Source: Verrucomicrobiaceae bacterium
GTDB taxonomy: Bacteria; Verrucomicrobiota; Verrucomicrobiia; Chthoniobacterales; JAATET01
Assembly (NCBI GenBank): GCA_027488755.1
Contig: JAIYAZ010000135.1
Span: forward strand, 54,028-118,027
Direction: 5' to 3'
Length of the DNA stretch: 64,000 nucleotides
Shown here: in pieces, positions 1 through 10,141 of the stretch
Position numbering within the stretch: the stretch's first letter is position 1
Layout: the number at the start of each line of letters is the position of its first letter
Translations under genes and position numbers: made by a program
Notes under the pieces: model-generated
The model's input: only the letters and a program-made list of their open reading frames with translations
The model's database searches: none
What the model was told of the DNA's origin: nothing

Positions 1-635
1 ACAACGCCGCGGCCGTGACCGGTGCCGATGTCGTGCTGCTGTGCGTGAAGCCCGGGGACGTGCCTGCCGCGCTGGCTTCCGCGGGCGGCGCGCTGAACGG
101 GACGCTGCTCATTTCGATTGTGGCCGGCCTGTCGCTGGCACGGCTCACGGCCCTCGCGCCGGGGGCGCGCATCGTGCGCGCAATGCCGAACACCCCCGCT
201 CAGGTCGGGGCCGGAGCCACGGCCTACGCGGGGGGCGACACGGCCAGCGCCGAAGACCTCGCGCTGGCGGGCCGCATTCTGGGCGCGGTCGGACTTGCCT
301 TTGCCACGCCGGAGAAATCCCTCGACGCCGTCACCGGGCTCAGCGGGAGCGGGCCGGCCTACGTGTTTCTCGTGATCGAGGCGCTCTCGGACGGCGGCGT
401 GGCGGCGGGCCTGCCGCGTCCGCTCGCCACGCAGCTTGCGGTGCAAACCGTCCTCGGCGCCGCCCGGCTCGCGGCGGAATCGGGCGAACACCCCGCGCTC
501 CTGCGCGAAGCGGTCACCAGCCCGGGTGGCACCACCGCGGCCGCGCTGGGCGTGCTCGAAAGTTCCGCCGTCCGCGCGGCGTTCATCGACGCGGTCGCCG
601 CCGCCGCCGAACGCAGCCGCGAGCTCGGCCAATGA
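1..635 (+). CDS. proC: Pyrroline-5-carboxylate reductase, 5' end outside window
   Basis: ORF continues from the window edge; RAMPNTPAQVGAGATA and LSGSGPAYVFLVIEAL...AGLPR motifs typical of ProC. Confidence 0.93.
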   Translation, partial: NAAAVTGADVVLLCVKPGDVPAALASAGGALNGTLLISIVAGLSLARLTALAPGARIVRAMPNTPAQVGAGATAYAGGDTASAEDLALAGRILGAVGLAFATPEKSLDAVTGLSGSGPAYVFLVIEALSDGGVAAGLPRPLATQLAVQTVLGAARLAAESGEHPALLREAVTSPGGTTAAALGVLESSAVRAAFIDAVAAAAERSRELGQ

Positions 636-1297
636 GGCGCCTGCTCCCCGTCCTGCTGGCGCTGGCCGGCGCCGTGCCCACCGCCGCCCGCGCGGAGGAC
701 GCGCCCGACCCGGCGACCTACGTGCCGATTGAGGCCCGCGCCGCCGCGGCCGACGGCAACACCGCCTTTGAAAAGGGCGACTACGAGGCCGCGCGCAAGG
801 CCTACCGCCGCGTGCTCGATATCTCGCCCGACAACCTCGTTGGCCTCGTCAATCTCGGGCTCGTCGAGTTCCGCGCGAGCAACGCCGCCGAGGCCGAGAA
901 GCTCCTCAAGCGCGCCGTGCAGATCCGCCTGGAAACCGGGGCCGCGTGGCTCACCCTCGGCATGCTCTGCTACGAGCAGGGCCGGCTCGACGAGGCCCAC
1001 GCCGCGCTGGCGCAGGCCGTGCTTTACGATCCCGGTAACGCCCGCACGCACAACTTCCTCGGCGTCACCCTCGGGCGGAAGGGCTGGCTCGACGGCGCCG
1101 AGGCCGAGCTTCGGCGCGCCGTCGAGATTGATCCGAGCGCCCGCGATTCGCACTACAACCTCGCCGTGATCTACCTTCAGCGAAAGCCGCCCGCCATCGA
1201 GCTCGCCCGCCGGCACTACTTCCGCGCCGTTGAGCTCGGCGCCTCGCCCGACCCCGCCATCGAAAAGACCCTCCGCGAAAACGCCCCGAAACCGTGA
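632..1297 (+). CDS. Secreted TPR-repeat protein
   Basis: Signal-like N-terminus MRRLLPVLLALAGAVPTAARA; several TPR units; ATGA overlap with proC. Confidence 0.85.
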   Translation: MRRLLPVLLALAGAVPTAARAEDAPDPATYVPIEARAAAADGNTAFEKGDYEAARKAYRRVLDISPDNLVGLVNLGLVEFRASNAAEAEKLLKRAVQIRLETGAAWLTLGMLCYEQGRLDEAHAALAQAVLYDPGNARTHNFLGVTLGRKGWLDGAEAELRRAVEIDPSARDSHYNLAVIYLQRKPPAIELARRHYFRAVELGASPDPAIEKTLRENAPKP

Positions 1298-2130
1298 CCC
1301 GCCTCCCGCGCATTCTCCTCCTTCTTGCCGTCCTGTTTGTTCCCGGGCTCGCGCCCGGCGCCCCGGCCGTGCCGCCGATCTTTGGCCGTTGCGCGATCCT
1401 CTTCGACGCCAACACCGGCGAAGTCCTCTACAAAAAGAACGACAACCTGCGCATCCCCATTGCCAGCACGCAAAAGCTCCTCACCGCCCTGCTCGTCGCC
1501 CGCGCGGGCAACCTCGAGGGCTTTCTCACCGTGCCGCCCGAGGCCCCGCTCGCCGAGCCGACCAAGCTCGGGCTCAAGGCCGGCGATCGCTACCCGCGCC
1601 TCACCCTGCTCACAGCCCTGCTGGTCAAAAGCGCGAACGACACGGCCGTCTCGCTCGCCGTGGACAACGCCGGCAGCGTGCCCGCCTTTGCCGCCCGAAT
1701 GAACGCGGAGGCCCGCCGCCTTGGAGCCCGCAACTCGAATTTCGTCAACCCGAACGGCCTCCCCAACCCCGCGCAATACTCCACCGCCCGCGACCTCGCC
1801 TGCATCGCGCGCGCCGCCTACCGCAACCCCGTGATCCGCGACATCGTCGACCGCAAGACCTACCTTTTCCCCTACGCGAACGGTCGCACGACGCTGCTCA
1901 CCAACACCAACCGCGTCCTGCGCACCTACTCGTTCTGCAATGGCATGAAGACCGGCTACACCGACCTCGCCGGCCATTGCCTCGTTGCGAGCGGCTCCTA
2001 CGGCGGGCGCGACATGATCGCCGTCGTGCTCAAGAGCAACAAGGCCCAGGTATGGGATGACTGCGCGAAACTGCTCGCCTACGGCCTCGGCATCGACCGG
2101 GAGCAGTTCCGCGTGAAGGACGGCGGGTAA
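1294..2130 (+). CDS. D-alanyl-D-alanine carboxypeptidase, PBP5/6-like (S11)
   Basis: STQK (SxxK), SAND (SxN) and KTG motifs; signal peptide. Confidence 0.92.
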   Translation: MTRLPRILLLLAVLFVPGLAPGAPAVPPIFGRCAILFDANTGEVLYKKNDNLRIPIASTQKLLTALLVARAGNLEGFLTVPPEAPLAEPTKLGLKAGDRYPRLTLLTALLVKSANDTAVSLAVDNAGSVPAFAARMNAEARRLGARNSNFVNPNGLPNPAQYSTARDLACIARAAYRNPVIRDIVDRKTYLFPYANGRTTLLTNTNRVLRTYSFCNGMKTGYTDLAGHCLVASGSYGGRDMIAVVLKSNKAQVWDDCAKLLAYGLGIDREQFRVKDGG

Positions 2131-2132
2131 CC

Positions 2133-4172
2133 ATGTCGCGCCACTACACGCTTCACTCCGCCGCTTCGCCGGTCGGGCGCATTGACTATGCGGCCGAGCT
2201 CAACGCGCAGCAGCTTGCCGCCGTGCAGGCTGCGCCCGGGCCGGCGCTCGTGATCGCCGGGGCGGGCAGCGGGAAGACGCGCACGCTCACCTACCGCGTG
2301 GCCTGGCTGCTCGAGCAGGGCGTGGCCCCGGCGTCCATCCTGCTGCTGACCTTCACCAACAAGGCCGCGCGCGAGATGCTCGAACGCGTTGCCGCCGTGG
2401 TGCCGGGCGGGGCGGACGAAATCTGGGGCGGCACGTTCCACTCGATCGGCAACCGCATCCTGCGTCGGCACCCGGAGGCGGTCGGGTTTCGCCCGGGCTT
2501 TTCCATCATGGACCGCGAGGACCAGGAGGACATGATCGAGGCCGTCGTCGCCCGCGAAGGGCTGCGCACGCCGGACCGCCGTTTTCCCAAGGGCGGCGTG
2601 CTCGCCGAGATCTTCGGGCTCGCGATCAATTGCGGGCAGACCATCCCGGCCATCCTCGCGGAGCGCTACCCGTATTTTCTGCCCGTCGAGGAGCAGATCC
2701 ACCGCGTGGCGATGACCTACGAGGGCCGCAAAAAGGAGGCGAACTCGATGGACTTCGACGACCTCCTCGCGAAGACGCTTGAGCTTTTCACCACGAACGC
2801 GGAGATCGCCGCGCGCTACCAGCGGCAGTTTCAGCACGTCCTCGTCGACGAATACCAGGACACGAACCGCCTGCAGGCCGAGCTGGTCGAAGCCATCGCC
2901 GCGCAGCACGGAAACGTGATGGTCGTGGGCGACGACGCGCAGTCGATCTACTCGTGGCGCGGGGCGAACTTCGAAAACATCCTGCGCTTTCCCGAGCGCC
3001 ACCCCGACGCGGAGGTGCACAAGATCGAGACGAACTACCGCAGCGTGCCCGAGGTGCTTGAGCTGGCGAACGCGGCGATTCTCGGCAACGAGCGGCAGTT
3101 CCCGAAGGCGCTGCGGGCCGTGCGGCCGGCGAGCGGGTTGAAGCCCGCGCTCGTGCCGCTGGCGACGAACAACGCTCAGGCGGCCTTTGTCGCGCAGCGG
3201 ATTCTTGAGCTCAACGAGGAGGGCGTGGACTTCCGCGAGATCGCCGTGCTCTACCGCGCGCACTACCAGTCGCTCGAGGTGCAGCTGGAATTCACGCGGC
3301 GCGGCATTCCCTTCGCGATCACGAGCGGCCTGCGCTTCTTCGAGCAGGCGCACATCAAGGACGTGGCCGCGTTCATGAAATTCTCGGTGAACCCGCGCGA
3401 CGAGGTCGCCTTCAAGCGCATGGTCAAACTTCTGCCCGGCATCGGCGCGAAGTCGGCCGAAACGCTGTGGAGCCTGGCGGCCAGCGGAAAGACCGAGGAT
3501 CTGCGCCGCGCCAAGGTGCCCGCCAAGGCGCAGAAGGCGTGGGATCAACTCGTGCACACCCTCGCCGAGCTGCGGCCGGGAGAGGCTGCGCTGCCGCCCG
3601 CGGCGATGATCGAGAGCGTGCTCTTCGCGGTTTACGACGACTACATGCGCACGAAGTTTCCGAACTACGACGCGCGCCGCGAGGACCTCAACACACTCCA
3701 GAATTACGCGAAGCAGTTTGCCTCCACCGAGGAATTCCTCGCCCAGCTTGCGCTGCTCGGCGCGGTGGAAACCGGCGACGCGCTCGCCGCGGGCCGCGAC
3801 GACGACGACAAGGTCACGCTCTCGAGTGTCCATCAGGCCAAGGGGCTTGAGTGGCGCGCGGTGTTTGTCGTGTGGCTGGCCGACGGCATGTTCCCCACCT
3901 CGCGCTCGCTTGAGCGGGACGAGGACGTCGAGGAGGAGCGGCGGCTGTTCTACGTGGCGGTCACCCGCTGCAAGGACGAGCTTTACCTCACCTATCCCGA
4001 ACTGCGGCTCAACGCGGGCTACGGCGAGGCCTTCCAGCGGCCGTCGCGGTTTTTGAACGAGCTGCCCGAGGAGCTTTACGAGGCGTGGGAGGTGAGCGCG
4101 GGGCCGACGGAGTATTCGCCGCGCCCCGGGGGTTCCCCGCGCATCGAGGGCCAGGCCGACGAGCCGTGGTGA
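2133..4172 (+). CDS. ATP-dependent DNA helicase, UvrD/PcrA/Rep family
   Basis: LNAQQLAAVQ, GAGSGKTRTLTYR, VDEYQDTNRLQ, GDDAQSIYSWRGA, VHQAKGLEW motifs. Confidence 0.95.
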   Translation: MSRHYTLHSAASPVGRIDYAAELNAQQLAAVQAAPGPALVIAGAGSGKTRTLTYRVAWLLEQGVAPASILLLTFTNKAAREMLERVAAVVPGGADEIWGGTFHSIGNRILRRHPEAVGFRPGFSIMDREDQEDMIEAVVAREGLRTPDRRFPKGGVLAEIFGLAINCGQTIPAILAERYPYFLPVEEQIHRVAMTYEGRKKEANSMDFDDLLAKTLELFTTNAEIAARYQRQFQHVLVDEYQDTNRLQAELVEAIAAQHGNVMVVGDDAQSIYSWRGANFENILRFPERHPDAEVHKIETNYRSVPEVLELANAAILGNERQFPKALRAVRPASGLKPALVPLATNNAQAAFVAQRILELNEEGVDFREIAVLYRAHYQSLEVQLEFTRRGIPFAITSGLRFFEQAHIKDVAAFMKFSVNPRDEVAFKRMVKLLPGIGAKSAETLWSLAASGKTEDLRRAKVPAKAQKAWDQLVHTLAELRPGEAALPPAAMIESVLFAVYDDYMRTKFPNYDARREDLNTLQNYAKQFASTEEFLAQLALLGAVETGDALAAGRDDDDKVTLSSVHQAKGLEWRAVFVVWLADGMFPTSRSLERDEDVEEERRLFYVAVTRCKDELYLTYPELRLNAGYGEAFQRPSRFLNELPEELYEAWEVSAGPTEYSPRPGGSPRIEGQADEPW

Positions 4173-4190
4173 GCGGCCGTCGCGTGCGGG

Positions 4191-6452
4191 TTACGGGAAA
4201 TTGACGCGCACGGGGCGGCCGACCTGGAGTGCGCTGCCCAATTCGCGGCGGAGGTCCGCGGCGCTGATCTGGATTTGCACGCGCGGGCGCTCGGCCTCGT
4301 TGCCGAGGGCGACGGCGCTCGCGCTTTCCGGGCCGGCCTCGGCCGCGGCGGCCCGCAGGGCGGTGACGACGCCGGTGAGCGGGCGCTCGGCTCCGTCGAT
4401 GAGGATATCGGCGTTCTGACCGATCTTGAGGCGGGCAAAGACGTCGTCGGAAACAAAGGCTTCGACGTAGGGCTGGTCGCTGTTTACGACCGTGCAGAGC
4501 ACGGAGCCGCGGGCGACTTCGCCGCCGCGGCCGACGCGGATGTCGCGCACGACGCCGGCGGAGGGGGCGCGCACGGTGGCGCGGGCGGTGCGTTCGAAGA
4601 GCGAGCGCTCGGTGTCGACCCGGGTGAGGGCGACTTGGAGTTCGGCCTTAGCGGTGTCGAGGCGGAGGGCGGCCTCGGCAAGTTTGCCGGCGAGATCCTC
4701 GCGTTTTTCCCGGCCGTCGGTCTCGGCGAGGAAGTTGCCGCCGATGACGAGCGGGGCCCGGGTGCCGGGGGCCTCGGGGAAGGCCTTCGCGCGACCGGCG
4801 GCGGGGGCCTCGGGACCGAGGTTCGCGTAGAGGGATTCGAGGTAGCGGCGGGAATTTTCGAGCGTGGTGATCTCCTCGCGCTTGGCGACGAGCGCGGCCT
4901 CGGCCTCGCGGATGCCGCGGTCGCCGTCGCGGAGGTTTTCGATTTCGAAGAGGGCGGCGCCTGCGCTGACGGCTTCGCCGGACTGCGCGCTGAGCGTGGT
5001 GACGGTGCCGTCGAGCGGGGAGGTAAGGGTGAGGAGCGGGGCGTTGATGACGCCTTCGATGCTGCGGGGCCAGAGCAGGAAAGGGAGGACGAAGAGCGCG
5101 GCGAGCGCGGGCAGCACGGTCGCGGCGATGAGGACGGGGTGGCGGCCGACGATGGGCGGGAGGGGCAGGGCGCGGAGGCGGTCGCGGAGGACGCGGGCGG
5201 GGCTCGGCGGCGCGGGCAGCTCGACGTCGCGGGGCGAGGGGGCGGCGAGCTGGGTGCGGAGGGTGGCGAGTTCGCGGCCGGCGAGGTCGAGTTCCTCGCG
5301 GAGGTGGAGGCGTTCGTCGGCGGCGCGGCGGGCGGCTTCGCGGGAGGCGTCGAGGTCGGCTTCCAGCGCGGCGTTGCGGGTGCGGAGCAGGGCGAGGTTG
5401 TCGCGGAGGGTGACTTCGAGGGCCTGGAGGGTGTCGAGATCGGAGCGGGTGCGCTCGAGTTCGCGGAGCGTTTGCTGGTGGTCGCTGAGTTCGGCCTGAA
5501 GGGCGCGGAGCTGGTGCTCGTTGGCGGCGACGTTGGCGAGGGCGCTGGTGGCGGACTGGCGGGCGTCGTCGCGTTCGCGTTCCAGGGCGTCGACGGTGCG
5601 GCGGAGGGCGGCGCTTTCGGCGGCTTCGGCGCGGAGGGCTTCGCGGGATTGGGCGAGATCGGCCTGGGTTTCCTCGCGACGTGTGAGTTCGTCGCGGTGC
5701 TCGGCTTCGCGGCGGGCGAGCTGGCGCTGGAGGTCGGCGGCGGTTTCGGCCCGGGCGGCGGCGTCGTCGCGCTGGGCGGTGAGCTCGCGCATGAGGCCGG
5801 CGAGGCGGTCGAGCTCGATGCGTTTGGCGTCGATCTCGGCGGTGAGGGCGCCGATACGGGCGACCTCGGCGGCGGTGCGGGTGAGTTCGACGGTGAGGGT
5901 TTCCTCCCGGTGGCGGGCGGTGGCGAGTTCGGTCTCGAGTTCGCTCAGGCGGGCGTGGGAGCGTTCGAGTTCCGACTGCGCGCGGGTGGCGGCGGTCTCG
6001 TGCTCGGTGAGCTGGCGGGTGACTTCGTCGAGCCGGGTTTGGAGGGTGGATTCGGCGGCGACGAGGCGGTCGATGCGTTCCTCGAGTTGCTGTTCGCGCA
6101 GACGGGAGGCGGCCTCGCGGTTGCGGGCGGCGATCAATTCCGTGGCGTAGGGGCCATGGGTGGCCCGGTAAATCCCGGCCTGGGCGGCGGGCGGGGGTTC
6201 CAGGTCGGGCGCGGAGAGGGGGACGGCGTCGGCGGAAGCCGGCGGCGCGGGGGGCGGGGTCGGGTCGGACGGGCTTTCGGTGCGCGCGGCGTGGACCTCT
6301 TTTTCCAGGAGGCTGACGGTGGGTTTGTGGCCGAGACGGCGCACGGACTCGAGGGCGTCCATGAACTCGGTGATGCTGAGCTTCGGACTGCTGACGGGGG
6401 CGGGACGCGGGGACGAACGGATGCCTTCGGGAAGGGGCGAAGAGGATTTCAT
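4191..6452 (-). CDS. HlyD-type membrane-fusion/secretion protein with very long N-terminal coiled coil
   Basis: About 350-residue heptad-rich coiled coil, one TM helix (PVLIAATVLPALAALFVLPFLLW), then biotinyl-lipoyl/HlyD-like region ending RVNFP. Confidence 0.75.
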   Translation of the reverse strand: MKSSSPLPEGIRSSPRPAPVSSPKLSITEFMDALESVRRLGHKPTVSLLEKEVHAARTESPSDPTPPPAPPASADAVPLSAPDLEPPPAAQAGIYRATHGPYATELIAARNREAASRLREQQLEERIDRLVAAESTLQTRLDEVTRQLTEHETAATRAQSELERSHARLSELETELATARHREETLTVELTRTAAEVARIGALTAEIDAKRIELDRLAGLMRELTAQRDDAAARAETAADLQRQLARREAEHRDELTRREETQADLAQSREALRAEAAESAALRRTVDALERERDDARQSATSALANVAANEHQLRALQAELSDHQQTLRELERTRSDLDTLQALEVTLRDNLALLRTRNAALEADLDASREAARRAADERLHLREELDLAGRELATLRTQLAAPSPRDVELPAPPSPARVLRDRLRALPLPPIVGRHPVLIAATVLPALAALFVLPFLLWPRSIEGVINAPLLTLTSPLDGTVTTLSAQSGEAVSAGAALFEIENLRDGDRGIREAEAALVAKREEITTLENSRRYLESLYANLGPEAPAAGRAKAFPEAPGTRAPLVIGGNFLAETDGREKREDLAGKLAEAALRLDTAKAELQVALTRVDTERSLFERTARATVRAPSAGVVRDIRVGRGGEVARGSVLCTVVNSDQPYVEAFVSDDVFARLKIGQNADILIDGAERPLTGVVTALRAAAAEAGPESASAVALGNEAERPRVQIQISAADLRRELGSALQVGRPVRVNFP

Positions 6453-6529
6453 GAAAGCACCGTTGTGTCTTTCATGTGGCAAAAAAGCGACAGACGCAAG
6501 GGGAAGTTTTCGCCTTGCGAGAATTTTTT

Positions 6530-6570
6530 GGGGCAAAAAGCGTCGGGCCGGCGCGTGGGCCGGCCCGGAT
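6530..6570 (-). terminator. Rho-independent terminator downstream of glutaredoxin gene
   Basis: Perfect 9-bp stem CGGGCCGGC (6544-6552) / GCCGGCCCG (6559-6567) followed on the minus strand by ACGCTTTTTG. Confidence 0.65.
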
Positions 6571-6615
6571 CGGGTTGCAGGCGGCCTTTGGAGAGGTCGC
6601 CGGAAAGGGGTGGGA

Positions 6616-6954
6616 TTAGAGCTTCATGCGCACGGCCATTGCGGCGTGCTCTTCGTCGGTGCAGGCGGCATTGAGTGGGACGTTGGTGGTTTTGTCGGTG
6701 TTGCCGACGAGGCTCTGGGAGAGCATCCACTGTTCGAGCTCCTCGCCGCTGATGTCGGCGAGCATGGTGCCGTTGACCTCCACGCAGGGGGAAAGGGGCT
6801 GGCCGCTGCGCTGTTCCATTTCCCAACGGAAGGCGGGGTTTTTGATGATGTCCTTCTCCTCGTAGGGCAGGTCGTATTTCGCGAGCACGGCGCGCACGCC
6901 ATTGCTCCAGCCGCATTGAGTCTTGAGGTAGGCGGTGATCGTGGGCTTGGACAT
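6616..6954 (-). CDS. Glutaredoxin-family protein with CGWS active site
   Basis: MSKPTITAYLKTQCGWSNGVRAVLAKYDLPYEEKDI; thioredoxin-fold glutaredoxin pattern, PCVEVNG cis-Pro region. Confidence 0.82.
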   Translation of the reverse strand: MSKPTITAYLKTQCGWSNGVRAVLAKYDLPYEEKDIIKNPAFRWEMEQRSGQPLSPCVEVNGTMLADISGEELEQWMLSQSLVGNTDKTTNVPLNAACTDEEHAAMAVRMKL

Positions 6955-7004
6955 AAGGGGGATATTAGCACAGGGGCGGACGGGGGGCCAAAGGGGATTT
7001 TGCC

Positions 7005-7041
7005 CCAAAAAGAAAGCGCCGGCGGTTTCCCGCCGGCGCTT
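7005..7041 (-). terminator. Rho-independent terminator downstream of rpsA
   Basis: Perfect 12-bp stem AAGCGCCGGCGG/CCGCCGGCGCTT with 4-nt loop, followed on the minus strand by a T-rich tract (TCTTTTTGGGG). Confidence 0.8.
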
Positions 7042-7068
7042 CGTGAGAGGTTGGAAGGAGGAGAAGGG

Positions 7069-8763
7069 TTACTTCTTCTTCTTGCTTTCGCCGGGGCGGT
7101 ATTCCTCCTGGGCGAACTGGAAGGCCTGCGCGAGGCCGACCATGTCTTCGCCGGGTCGAACGCTGTTCTCGAAGGCTTCGCTTTCCTTCTTGAGGTCTTC
7201 CATGGAGTAGTTCGCGGCCTTGATCGAGAGACCGATGCGGCGCTCGGCCTTGTCGATCTTGATGACGCGGGCTTCGACTTCCTGGCCGACCTTGAGGGCG
7301 TCCTTGACCTTCTCGACGTGGTCTTCGCTGATCTGCGAGATGTGGACGAGGCCGTCGATTTCGCCGTCGAGCTGGATGAAGGCGCCGAAGTTGGCGAGCT
7401 TGCTGACCTGGCCCTTGACGAGGTCGCCGATTTTGAAGCGGGTTTCGATGTCCTTCCAGGGGTCGTTCTCGAGCTGCTTGACGCCGAGGCTGATGCGCTG
7501 GTTGGCCTTGTCGATGTCGATAACCACGGCTTCGACGTCGTCGCCCTTCTTGAGCATTTCGCTCGGGTGGTTGATCTTGCGGGTCCAGCTCAGGTCGGAG
7601 ACGTGGACCATGCCGTCGATGCCTTCTTCGAGTTCGACGAAGGCGCCGTAGGCGGTCATGTTGCGGACCTTGCCGCTGACCTGCTTGCCGATCATGTAGC
7701 GCTGCTCGATCTCATCCCACGGATTGGCTTCGAGCTGGCGGACGCCGAGCGAGATTTTCTGCTCGTCCTTGTTGACGCCGAGAACCACGGCTTCGATTTC
7801 CTGGCCGAGGGTGAGGACGTCGGACGGGCGGGCGATGCGCTTGGTCCAGCTGAGTTCGGAGACGTGGATGAGGCCTTCGACGCCGCGCTCGATTTCGACG
7901 AACGCGCCGTAGGGCATGAGGTTCGTGACCTTGCCGCGGACGGTCTGGCCGACGGGGAAGCGCTCCTCGATCTTGTCCCACGGGTTGTCCTGCATCTGCT
8001 TGAGGCCGAGGGAGACGCGCTCCTTGTCCTTGTTGATGTCGAGGATGACGACGTCGAGCTGGTCGCCGATTTTGACCATTTCGCTCGGGTGATTGAGGCG
8101 GGCCCACGACATGTCGGTGATGTGGAGGAGGCCGTCGATGCCGTCGAGATCGATGAAGGCACCGAAGTCGGTGATGTTCTTCACGGCGCCGGAGACCTTG
8201 TCGCCGATCTTGACGCTGCCGAGGAAGGACGAGCGCTTCGCGGCGCGTTCGGCTTCGATGATTTCGCGGCGGCTGAGGACGACGTTTTTGCGGTCGTCGT
8301 TGATCTTTACGATCTTGAAGTCGTAGGTGTTGCCGACGAACTGGGTGAGGTCGCGCGGCGGGATGATGTCGATCTGCGAGGCGGGCAGGAAGGATTCGAC
8401 GCCGACGTTGACGGTGAGGCCGCCCTTGACCACGGCTTTGACCTTGCCCTTGATGAGGCCGCCTTCCTTGAACACGGCGACGATTTTCTCCCAGTTCTGG
8501 CGCTGGGCGGCCTTTTCCTTCGAGAGGACGACCATGCCCTCGTCGTTTTCGAGGCGGACGAGGAGGACTTCGACTTCGTCGCCGACTTCGACTTCCTCGG
8601 GATCTTCAAACTCGTCGGCGCGGACGACGCCTTCGGATTTGTAACCGATATCGATGAGAAATTCGCGGGAACGGATTTCGAGGACATGTCCCTTGACGAT
8701 GCTGCCCTCGCGGTAGTTTTTCGTGGATTTGGCGAGGAGTTCCGCCAGATTGGCTTCGGCCAT
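7069..8763 (-). CDS. rpsA: 30S ribosomal protein S1
   Basis: Six S1 domains visible (GAFVEIERGVEGLIHVSELSW etc.). Confidence 0.95.
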   Translation of the reverse strand: MAEANLAELLAKSTKNYREGSIVKGHVLEIRSREFLIDIGYKSEGVVRADEFEDPEEVEVGDEVEVLLVRLENDEGMVVLSKEKAAQRQNWEKIVAVFKEGGLIKGKVKAVVKGGLTVNVGVESFLPASQIDIIPPRDLTQFVGNTYDFKIVKINDDRKNVVLSRREIIEAERAAKRSSFLGSVKIGDKVSGAVKNITDFGAFIDLDGIDGLLHITDMSWARLNHPSEMVKIGDQLDVVILDINKDKERVSLGLKQMQDNPWDKIEERFPVGQTVRGKVTNLMPYGAFVEIERGVEGLIHVSELSWTKRIARPSDVLTLGQEIEAVVLGVNKDEQKISLGVRQLEANPWDEIEQRYMIGKQVSGKVRNMTAYGAFVELEEGIDGMVHVSDLSWTRKINHPSEMLKKGDDVEAVVIDIDKANQRISLGVKQLENDPWKDIETRFKIGDLVKGQVSKLANFGAFIQLDGEIDGLVHISQISEDHVEKVKDALKVGQEVEARVIKIDKAERRIGLSIKAANYSMEDLKKESEAFENSVRPGEDMVGLAQAFQFAQEEYRPGESKKKK

Positions 8764-8917
8764 AAAGGTGGCTTTGGTTGGTTGAGGTTTAGGTTCGATG
8801 CCGCACGACCTTGTCAGGAAGCCACCCGGCACTCGGCGGGGTGGAGGTTGCGGTAAAGAGTTTGGCAGAATACAAACTGTCCGGGGGCTGGCAAGGACTT
8901 TGTTGCCCGCGGGGCGG

Positions 8918-9277
8918 TCACGCAAGGTAGGTGTCGGCGTGGTCGTAGGGCGGGGCGCAGCAGCAGAGAAACACGAGATCGGTCGTGGCGGTGATCTCGT
9001 GCCACGCGCCGGGCGGAATGAGAATGGCGTCTCCGGGGCCGACCGGTCGGGTCGCGCCGTCGATCTCCATGGTGCCGGTTCCTTCGAGGAGAAAGTAGAT
9101 TTCCTCGGCAAGCCGGTGGTAGTGCCGCTGCGTCGCGGTGCCGGCGGGCACGCGGGCCTCGGCGAGGCTTTGGTTCTGCACGGGGGCGTTGGTGCGGTCG
9201 AGGAGGCTGCGGATGGTCGAGCCGTCCTTGGTGGTAAAGGGTTTTTGGCTGGAAAGGTTCTGGATGGTCATGGACAT
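8918..9277 (-). CDS. Cupin-domain protein
   Basis: HYHRLAEEIYFLLEGTGTMEIDG...VGPGDAILIPPGAWHEI double cupin motif. Confidence 0.88.
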   Translation of the reverse strand: MSMTIQNLSSQKPFTTKDGSTIRSLLDRTNAPVQNQSLAEARVPAGTATQRHYHRLAEEIYFLLEGTGTMEIDGATRPVGPGDAILIPPGAWHEITATTDLVFLCCCAPPYDHADTYLA

Positions 9278-9286
9278 TGCCGACCT

Positions 9287-10099
9287 ATGAAATTTTTCGC
9301 GGGTTGCACAGCGCTGATCACCGGGGCCTCTTCCGGGCTGGGGGCGGAGTTTGCCCGCCAGCTCGCCCCGCAGGCGCAGTCGCTTGTGCTGGTGGCCCGT
9401 CGGCACGACCGCCTTGAGGCCCTCCGGGCCGAGCTCTCCGGGGCCTATCCCGGTCTGGCCGTATTTACCTACGTCCTTGATCTCGCGGATGCCGAGGCGC
9501 GTCTGGGCTTCGTGCGTTGGCTCAACGAGCAGGGCATCGTCGTGGATTTTCTCGTGAACAACGCGGGCCTTGGTGACCACGGCCCGTTTGAAAGCAGTGA
9601 GTGGGACCGGGTGCGCGCCATGCTCGACGTGAACGTTGCGGCCCTCACCCACCTCACGCACGCGCTCCTGCCCATGCTGCACGGGGCGGGCCGCGCGGCC
9701 ATTCTCAACGTGAGCTCGGTCGCCAGCTTTTTCCCGCTGCCGAATCTGGCCGTCTACGCGGCGACGAAGGCCTACGTGACGAGTTTCTCCGAGGCGCTGC
9801 GCATGGAACTGCGCGACACGGGCGTCTCGGTCACGGCGTTGTGCCCGGGGCCGGTGCACACCGAGTTTTTTGACGTGGCCACCCGGCCCGGCGATGAGGG
9901 CAATGCCGCGCACTACGAGACCATGCCCGCGTTTCGGGTGACCCCCGAAGAGGCGGTGGCCGAGGGATTGGCCGCGGTGGCGAGGGATCGCGCCCGGGTG
10001 ATTCCGGGCCCGCTCCTGGCGGCCGCGGTGGCCGTGGCGGCGCTGGTGCCTTTTTTTTTGGTTCGACAGATTCTTCAGGCCAGTCGCGCGCGTATCTAA
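9287..10099 (+). CDS. Short-chain dehydrogenase/reductase
   Basis: TALITGASSGLGAEFA, NNAGLG, YAATKAYVTSFSEAL (YxxxK). Confidence 0.9.
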   Translation: MKFFAGCTALITGASSGLGAEFARQLAPQAQSLVLVARRHDRLEALRAELSGAYPGLAVFTYVLDLADAEARLGFVRWLNEQGIVVDFLVNNAGLGDHGPFESSEWDRVRAMLDVNVAALTHLTHALLPMLHGAGRAAILNVSSVASFFPLPNLAVYAATKAYVTSFSEALRMELRDTGVSVTALCPGPVHTEFFDVATRPGDEGNAAHYETMPAFRVTPEEAVAEGLAAVARDRARVIPGPLLAAAVAVAALVPFFLVRQILQASRARI

Positions 10100-10141
10100 G
10101 ATATCAAACCGCTCGAACACTCCAACTTTGACCATTCTCTG

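Noticed and set aside
4275-6674. 799-aa Gly-rich plus-strand ORF antisense to the HlyD-like gene
   Set aside because: Low-complexity GEGG/FEG repeats mirror the coiled-coil codon pattern of the opposite strand
6280-8856. 858-aa plus-strand ORF antisense to rpsA
   Set aside because: Composition artefact; rpsA on the other strand is unambiguous
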